Part shown: one piece after another, positions 59,327 to 64,000 of the stretch
Position numbering within the stretch: position 1 is the stretch's first letter
Layout: each line of letters begins with the position of its first letter
NCBI RefSeq assembly: GCF_014649955.1
Contig: NZ_BMUA01000010.1
Span: 62,001-126,000 of the forward strand
DNA: 64,000 nucleotides
Direction: 5' to 3'
Source of the DNA: Streptomyces violascens
GTDB lineage: Bacteria; Actinomycetota; Actinomycetes; Streptomycetales; Streptomycetaceae
Position numbers and translations under genes: made by a program
Notes under the pieces: generated by a model
Databases searched by the model: none
Seen by the model: only the letters and a program-made list of their open reading frames with translations
What the model was told of the DNA's origin: nothing

Positions 59327-60372
59327 AGCCGCACCAGGGGTTGCAGATCGTTGAACCTGCGCTCGCCGATCCCATTGACCTCCCGCAGTTCATCGACGGA
59401 GCGGAAGCCACCGTGCTGGGCGCGGTAGTCCACGATGTGCTGCGCGAGCACCGGACCGACGCCGGGCAGCCCGTCCAACTGCTCCACCGAAGCCGAGTTC
59501 AGACTGACCGGCCCGCTCGATCCGCCCACGCCACCGCCGGCACCGGTGCCGGCACCGCCGCCCGTCCCGGAAGGCGCCGCGCCCGGCACTCCCGCCAGCA
59601 CCTGCTCGCCGTCCGTGAGCAGGCGTGCCCGGTTGAGGCCGGTCAGATCGGCGCCGTCGCGCACCCCACCCGCCGCGGCCAGCGCATCGGCGACCCGCGA
59701 TCCGGCGGGCAGCCGGTAGATCCCCGGCCGCCACACCTTCCCGCCGACGTCCACCACGAGCACTCCGGCCGGCGACGGCACCGCGTTGGCCACCGGCCGG
59801 GGCGTCGCCTCGGCGCTCGCCCCACGTCCCGATGCGCTGCCGCCCGCGCTTTTCGCCCCGGGCAGCGTCGGGCCCGGCCCGCCGACCAGGTCAGGGGCTC
59901 GTACGGACTGCGGGCGCCCGGCCCAGAAGTGGTGCACGGCGAACCCCGCCGCGACCACCAGCACCACACACAGCGCGGCCAGGCTGCGCGGTGCGAGACC
60001 GAACCTCAACTGGGCCCACACCGGCAGCCGTTCCCGCACCGCCACCCAGGCCCGCTCCCGTACACCAGGACCGGCCAGACCTCCTTCCGGCGGGGCGGGC
60101 GTCCCCGGGACAGCCCGCTCGGGTACAGGCGGAGGTGCCAGTGCCGACTCCCCGAGAGTGCGCGCCGTCGGGGCGGCGGGCTCGTGCGGCGGGGCCGCCG
60201 TGCCCGGTGGCGGCGGGAGGAACAGCGCGTCCGCGCGCCTGCGTGCGGTCAGGGCGGAGACATGGGCCTGGGCGGTGCTGCTTCGGCGGCCATGGCCCGG
60301 GCGGGCCCGACCGTCGGAGCCGGGTGCCCGGCCCGGTCCGCTCGTGGCGGTGCGTGGTGATCGGAGTGCCAT
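59323..60372 (-). CDS. comEA: ComEA-like DNA-binding membrane protein
   Basis: This 349-residue protein has a long Pro/Ala-rich cytoplasmic N-terminus, one membrane helix (LAALCVVLVVAAGFAVHHFW, about 145-165), a SLBB domain (VDVGGKVWRPGIYRLPAGSR) and a C-terminal helix-hairpin-helix repeat (LNSASVEQLDGLPGVGPVLA, FRSVDELREVNGIGERRF). It matches actinobacterial ComEA/helix-hairpin-helix proteins paired with ComEC. ATG 60372 (MALRSPRT) is chosen; a longer frame begins at 60420. Its stop overlaps the comEC start. Confidence 0.9.
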   Translation of the reverse strand: MALRSPRTATSGPGRAPGSDGRARPGHGRRSSTAQAHVSALTARRRADALFLPPPPGTAAPPHEPAAPTARTLGESALAPPPVPERAVPGTPAPPEGGLAGPGVRERAWVAVRERLPVWAQLRFGLAPRSLAALCVVLVVAAGFAVHHFWAGRPQSVRAPDLVGGPGPTLPGAKSAGGSASGRGASAEATPRPVANAVPSPAGVLVVDVGGKVWRPGIYRLPAGSRVADALAAAGGVRDGADLTGLNRARLLTDGEQVLAGVPGAAPSGTGGGAGTGAGGGVGGSSGPVSLNSASVEQLDGLPGVGPVLAQHIVDYRAQHGGFRSVDELREVNGIGERRFNDLQPLVRL

Positions 60373-60524
60373 GTCACGAGACGTTAGGCACCCGAGCGCG
60401 AGCCCGCCGAACAGGCCCAATTCCGGTGGACGGCCAGCGAGTTGTGGACAACTCCGCCACCCGTACGAGGGAGTCCGGCCCGATCCGGACCGCTCAGCGG
60501 GGCGGCCACGGCACGCCGACGGCC

Positions 60525-60592
60525 CTCGGCGCGGCCGACCCGACGGCCCCGATCCACCCCATACCCGCCTCGGCGCGGCCGACCCGACGGCC
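60525..60592. repeat. Two direct copies of a 24-bp sequence
   Basis: CTCGGCGCGGCCGACCCGAC plus GGCC occurs at 60525-60548 and 60569-60592 (44-bp period) in the gap between comEA and degV. There are only two copies, and no further unit was seen. Confidence 0.6.
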
Positions 60593-60612
60593 TCGAACCG
60601 GGCTCACCCGCC

Positions 60613-61458
60613 TCAACGCGATGAGACGATCGCCCCCAGCAGCCCCGGCCCCGTGTGCGCGCCGATCACCGCTCCGACCTCGCTCGTGTACAGGTCGACC
60701 AGGCCCGGCACCCGTGCCCTCAGCCGGTCGGCGAGGGTGGCGGCGCGTTCCGGTGCCGCGAGATGGTGCACGGCGATGTCGACCGGGCTGCTCCCGGCCC
60801 GGTCGACCACGATCTCCTCAAGCCGGGCGATGGCCTTCGAGGCGGTGCGTACCTTCTCCAGCATGTCGATCCGGCCGCCGTCGAGCTGGAGGAGCGGCTT
60901 GACCGCCAGGGCCGAGCCGAGCAGTGCCTGAGCGGCCCCGATACGGCCGCCGCGGCGCAGGTAGTCCAGGGTGTCGACGTAGAAGAAGGCGGAGGTCTCG
61001 CCGGCGCGTTTCTCCGCTGCGGCCACCGCCTCGTCCAGCGCGCCTCCCGCGTCCGCGACCTGGGCCGCGGCCAGTGCGCAGAAGCCGAGCGCCATCGCGA
61101 CCATCCCGGTGTCGACCACCCGCACCGGCACCGGGGCGTCCTTGGCGGCGAGCACGGCGGCGTCATAGGTGCCGGAGAACTCGGCCGAGAGGTGCAGCGA
61201 GACGATCCCGCTCGCCCCGGCTTCGGCGACCTTGCGGTAGGCGGCCGCGAATACCTCGGGGCTGGGCCGGGAAGTGGTGACGGGGCGCCGTTTTTGCAGG
61301 GCCAGCGCCAGCGAGCGGGCCGAGATCTCGGTGCCCTCCTCCAGCGCCTGGTCGCCCAGGACAACGGTCAGCGGCACTGCGGTGATGCTGTGCCGCTCCA
61401 TCGTCTGCGGCGGCAGATAGGCCGTTGAATCGGTGACGATCGCGACATGGCGGGACAT
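60613..61458 (-). CDS. DegV family fatty-acid-binding protein
   Basis: This 281-residue protein begins HVAIVTDSTAYLP and contains TSRPSPEVFAAAYRKVAEAG, SLHLSAEFSGTYDAAVLAA, VDTLDYLRRGGRIGAAQALLG and HTGPGLLGAIV, which are all classic DegV/FakB signatures. Such proteins bind fatty acids for phosphorylation by a FakA-like kinase. It is a core gene located between comEA and a membrane protein gene. Confidence 0.92.
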   Translation of the reverse strand: MSRHVAIVTDSTAYLPPQTMERHSITAVPLTVVLGDQALEEGTEISARSLALALQKRRPVTTSRPSPEVFAAAYRKVAEAGASGIVSLHLSAEFSGTYDAAVLAAKDAPVPVRVVDTGMVAMALGFCALAAAQVADAGGALDEAVAAAEKRAGETSAFFYVDTLDYLRRGGRIGAAQALLGSALAVKPLLQLDGGRIDMLEKVRTASKAIARLEEIVVDRAGSSPVDIAVHHLAAPERAATLADRLRARVPGLVDLYTSEVGAVIGAHTGPGLLGAIVSSR

Positions 61459-61572
61459 GAGCGGGAGGTTACCCGCCGAGGCTGCCGGACGGCAGTCCGG
61501 CCCTGGTGGAATGATCAGTTCGGGTCAGCGCCGGACGCCCTGTTCCAGCGCCTCGACCTGGTGTTCGCCGGG

Positions 61573-62328
61573 TCAGCTCGTGGTTTCGGGCCGCGGCGAC
61601 TTCTGCCACGGGTACGTCACCGGCGACTCGGCGGCGCCTATCGCCTGCGGTGCCTGGGCCGGTGGTTCGGGCCGCGTCTGCGCGCCCCGCTCCGGCGACG
61701 GGGAGGGCGACGGCTTGCTCTGCGCGGGCGCGGGGTTGTCCGAAAGGTCGTCCCAGGAGACGGACTCGCCGTTGGTCGGCCCCTTGGTCGACCAGTCCCG
61801 CAGCGCTCCCGACTCCATCTCGATCTGCTCACTGAGCGAGGCGAGGTCGTCGTCGGCGAACTGCCGTGCCCGGTCCAGCGCGGCCCAGCGCAGCGAGTCC
61901 GCGGAGTGCGTGATCCGCTCGGTGCGCTCACGGAGCTCCGGCATCCGGTCCGCGATCTTGCGCTTGTCCGGCTCGCGCTCCAGGCGCCTCAGCTCGGCGT
62001 CCAGCTCATGGCCGTGCCCGCTGAGCCGCTCGAACAGGGCGAGCGACTCCTTGAGGGACTCGTCCTCGGCGAGGCGCGCGTGCAGCGCGTCCTGCGTGGC
62101 CCGCATCGACGTACGCAGCGAAAGCCGCAGCTGGGCGAGCTGGCCCGCGACGCCCGGCTGGCCCACGCTCTTCGCGCGCAGCGTGGTGTCCTCGACGGTC
62201 CTGCGGGCCTGCGTGACCGTGCGCTCCACTCCGCGCTTGGCGGCGCCGACCACCTTGGCCGTCACGTACACGCCGAGCACCACGAAAGCGACGAACAGCA
62301 GCGCCAGGATCAGGATCGCGGCTTCCAT
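61573..62328 (-). CDS. Membrane-anchored protein with helical, coiled-coil-like domain
   Basis: This 251-residue protein has one N-terminal hydrophobic helix (AAILILALLFVAFVVLGVYV) followed by a long charged helical region (about 30-195, rich in Arg/Glu with heptad-like spacing, LRLSLRTSMRATQDALHARL) and a Pro/Ser-rich disordered tail. ATG 62328 after GGGGGACG is chosen; the longer frame to 62409 covers the leuS terminator. It is probably a conserved actinobacterial protein next to leuS; the function is not known to me. Confidence 0.78.
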   Translation of the reverse strand: MEAAILILALLFVAFVVLGVYVTAKVVGAAKRGVERTVTQARRTVEDTTLRAKSVGQPGVAGQLAQLRLSLRTSMRATQDALHARLAEDESLKESLALFERLSGHGHELDAELRRLEREPDKRKIADRMPELRERTERITHSADSLRWAALDRARQFADDDLASLSEQIEMESGALRDWSTKGPTNGESVSWDDLSDNPAPAQSKPSPSPSPERGAQTRPEPPAQAPQAIGAAESPVTYPWQKSPRPETTS

Positions 62329-62375
62329 GAACGTCCCCCAGGTTGGTCGGCATCGTCCCCTCCACCGTAAACGGA

Positions 62376-62418
62376 ACGGGCAGGCCGTGGGTTCCCCTGG
62401 AACCCCCAACCTGCCCGT
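62376..62418 (-). terminator. Hairpin terminator of leuS
   Basis: ACGGGCAGG (62376-62384) pairs with CCTGCCCGT (62410-62418), with an inner GGGTTCC/GGAACCC stem. It lies 30 bp beyond the leuS stop on the leftward strand. Confidence 0.65.
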
Positions 62419-62448
62419 AGGGGAAAGCCCCCAGTACCGTTTCGGCCC

Positions 62449-64000
62449 TTACGCGGGGACGATGTTCACCAGCTTCGGCGCGCGCACGATGACCTTGCGG
62501 ATGCCCGCGCCGGCCAGTGCCGCGACGACGGCCTCGTCCGCCAGCGCCAGCTTCTCCAGCTCGTCGTCGGAGATCGACGGAGGCACTTCCAGGCGCGCCT
62601 TGACCTTGCCCTTGATCTGGACGACGCAGGTCACGGCCTCGTCCACGACGTACGCGGGGTCGGCGACCGGGAAGTCGCGGTGCACCACGGAGTCGGTGTG
62701 GCCCAGCTTGCGCCACAGTTCCTCGGCGATGTGCGGGGCCAGCGGCGCGATCAGCAGCACCAGCTGCTCGGCGACCGGCCGCGGCAGCGGGCCGCCCGCC
62801 TTGGTCAGATGGTTGTTCAGCTCGGTGATCTTGGCGATGGCGGTGTTGAAGCGCAGCCCCGCCAGGTCGCCGCCCGCGCCGTCGATCGCCTTGTGCAGGG
62901 CACGCAGCGTCGCCTCGTCGGGCTCGGCGTCGGTGACGGTGACCTCGCCGGTCGCCTCGTCGACGATGTTGCGCCACAGCCGCTGCAGCAGCCGGTACTG
63001 GCCGACCACCGCGCGGGTGTCCCAGGGGCGCGAGACGTCCAGCGGGCCCATAGCCATCTCGTACAGGCGCAGGGTGTCGGCGCCGTACTCGGTGCAGATC
63101 TCGTCCGGAGTGACCGCGTTCTTCAGGGACTTGCCCATCTTGCCCAGCTCGCGCTTGACCGGCTCGCCCTCGAAGAAGAACTTGCCGTCGCGCTCCTCGA
63201 TCTCGGCGGCCGGCACCGGGAAGCCGCGGCTGTCCCGGTAGACGTACGCCTGGATCATGCCCTGGTTGTACAGCTTGTGGAACGGCTCGGCCGACGAGAT
63301 GTGGCCCAGGTCGAACAGCACCTTGGACCAGAAGCGCGCGTACAGCAGGTGCAGCACGGCGTGCTCGGCACCGCCGACGTACAGGTCGACGCCACCGGTC
63401 GGCATGCCCTCGCGCGGGCCCATCCAGTACTGCTCGATGGCCGGGTCGACCAGCTTCTCGCTGTTGTGCGGGTCCAGGTAGCGCAGCTCGTACCAGCAGG
63501 AACCGGCCCAGTTGGGCATGGTGTTGGTCTCGCGGCGGTACTTCTTCACGCCGTCGCCCAGGTCCAGCTCGACGTTGACCCAGTCCTCGTTGCGGGACAG
63601 CGGGGTCTCCGGCGAGGTGTCGGCGTCGTCCGCGTCGAAGGTACGCGGCGAGTAGTCGTCGACCTCCGGCAGCTCCAGGGGCAGCATCGACTCGGGCAGC
63701 GGGTGGGCGACGCCGTCCTCGTCGTAAACGATCGGGAAGGGCTCGCCCCAGTAGCGCTGGCGGCTGAACAGCCAGTCGCGCAGGCGGAAGTTGACGGTGC
63801 CCTCGCCGATGCCGCGCTCGGTCAGCCAGTCGGTCATCTTCGCCTTGGCCTCGACGACACCCAGGCCGTCCAGGGAGATCTCGCCGTTGGCGGAGTTGAC
63901 CAGCTTCGCCTCGTAGGAGGCGAACGCCTCGTCCCACGTCGAGGCGTCCGTGCCGCGGTCGTCGGACGGCTGCACGACGCAGCGCATGGGCAGCTCGAAG
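62449..64000 (-). CDS. leuS: Leucyl-tRNA synthetase, N-terminal part beyond window
   Basis: The frame is open to the right edge; about 517 C-terminal residues are present. Visible are the second half of the catalytic domain (FRLRDWLFSRQRYWGEPFPI), the zinc/insertion region, MPNWAGSCWYELRY, the class I signature as KMGKS in LGKMGKSLKN, the anticodon-binding domain and the C-terminal extension ending VRAPKLVNIVPA. HIGH and the editing domain lie off the window. It is a housekeeping gene confirming chromosomal core context. Confidence 0.95.
   Translation of the reverse strand, partial: FELPMRCVVQPSDDRGTDASTWDEAFASYEAKLVNSANGEISLDGLGVVEAKAKMTDWLTERGIGEGTVNFRLRDWLFSRQRYWGEPFPIVYDEDGVAHPLPESMLPLELPEVDDYSPRTFDADDADTSPETPLSRNEDWVNVELDLGDGVKKYRRETNTMPNWAGSCWYELRYLDPHNSEKLVDPAIEQYWMGPREGMPTGGVDLYVGGAEHAVLHLLYARFWSKVLFDLGHISSAEPFHKLYNQGMIQAYVYRDSRGFPVPAAEIEERDGKFFFEGEPVKRELGKMGKSLKNAVTPDEICTEYGADTLRLYEMAMGPLDVSRPWDTRAVVGQYRLLQRLWRNIVDEATGEVTVTDAEPDEATLRALHKAIDGAGGDLAGLRFNTAIAKITELNNHLTKAGGPLPRPVAEQLVLLIAPLAPHIAEELWRKLGHTDSVVHRDFPVADPAYVVDEAVTCVVQIKGKVKARLEVPPSISDDELEKLALADEAVVAALAGAGIRKVIVRAPKLVNIVPA

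Noticed and set aside
60525..60592. CRISPR or minisatellite array
   Set aside because: There are only two copies of a 24-bp unit, with no further repeats, spacers or cas genes.
1..64000. tRNA, rRNA, insertion sequences, integrase or phage genes
   Set aside because: No tRNA-like cloverleaf with a CCA-adjacent T-loop, rRNA segment, transposase or integrase frame was recognised.

Overview
The window is high-GC actinobacterial DNA, most probably from Streptomyces. The signs are strong third-position G+C, frequent GTG/TTG starts, many ATGA/GTGA gene overlaps, SARP regulation, and a core-gene block holA / comEA-comEC / degV / leuS at the right end. Nearly everything from about 1 to 53 kb looks like a specialised-metabolite locus. 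About 53.6-64 kb is housekeeping.

Layout. (1) 1-6977, minus strand: a small RiPP (azoline/TOMM-type) operon made of a 49-residue precursor peptide, a fused E1-like/YcaO cyclodehydratase and a SagB-like protein that lacks its flavin domain. It is followed on the same strand by sensor kinases, one of which is two complete kinases fused in a single 800-residue chain. (2) 7275-8093: a SARP activator, divergent from the precursor. (3) 8250-21058: a type II polyketide synthase (KSa, KSb/CLF, ACP, C-9-type ketoreductase, two START-type aromatase/cyclases, a PF04199 cyclase, an NTF2/SnoaL-like protein, thioesterase, acyl-CoA ligase, ABM monooxygenase, aldo/keto reductase, FAD monooxygenase). (4) 21134-23694, minus: second ABM protein, SDR/epimerase, KASIII-like acyltransferase. 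(5) 23910-37573: six glycosyltransferases interleaved with a DrrAB-like ABC exporter, an A-T-C NRPS module and a DHA2 MFS exporter. (6) 37727-41912: a free-standing adenylating enzyme, its carrier protein and a 30-residue membrane microprotein on minus, facing a luciferase-like monooxygenase plus FMN reductase on plus. (7) 42009-53273: deoxysugar genes (thymidylyltransferase, 4,6-dehydratase, 3,5-epimerase, 2,3-dehydratase, 3-ketoreductase, 3-dehydratase, 4-ketoreductase), another FAD hydroxylase, and acyl-CoA carboxylase beta and epsilon subunits. (8) 53656-64000: core genes.

How it fits together. The PKS set predicts a reduced, cyclised and oxidised aromatic polyketide. The sugar genes match those needed for 2,6-dideoxy- and 2,3,6-trideoxyhexoses (olivose/rhodinose type), and six glycosyltransferases suggest a long sugar chain. 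The NRPS module, stand-alone adenylating enzyme and flavin system suggest an amino-acid-derived or acyl appendage. I do not recognise the product as a known compound.

Regulation. Direct heptamer repeats with an 11-bp period (TCAAGTG / TCGAGTG type), the classic SARP operator layout, sit in front of most transcription units of the polyketide/sugar locus. This suggests one SARP regulon. The RiPP operon lies next to it, and its ribosome-binding site can pair with an upstream segment. Its co-directional sensor kinases raise the possibility, inferred only, that a modified peptide acts as a signal. All assignments come from reading the sequence by eye; no database search was possible.
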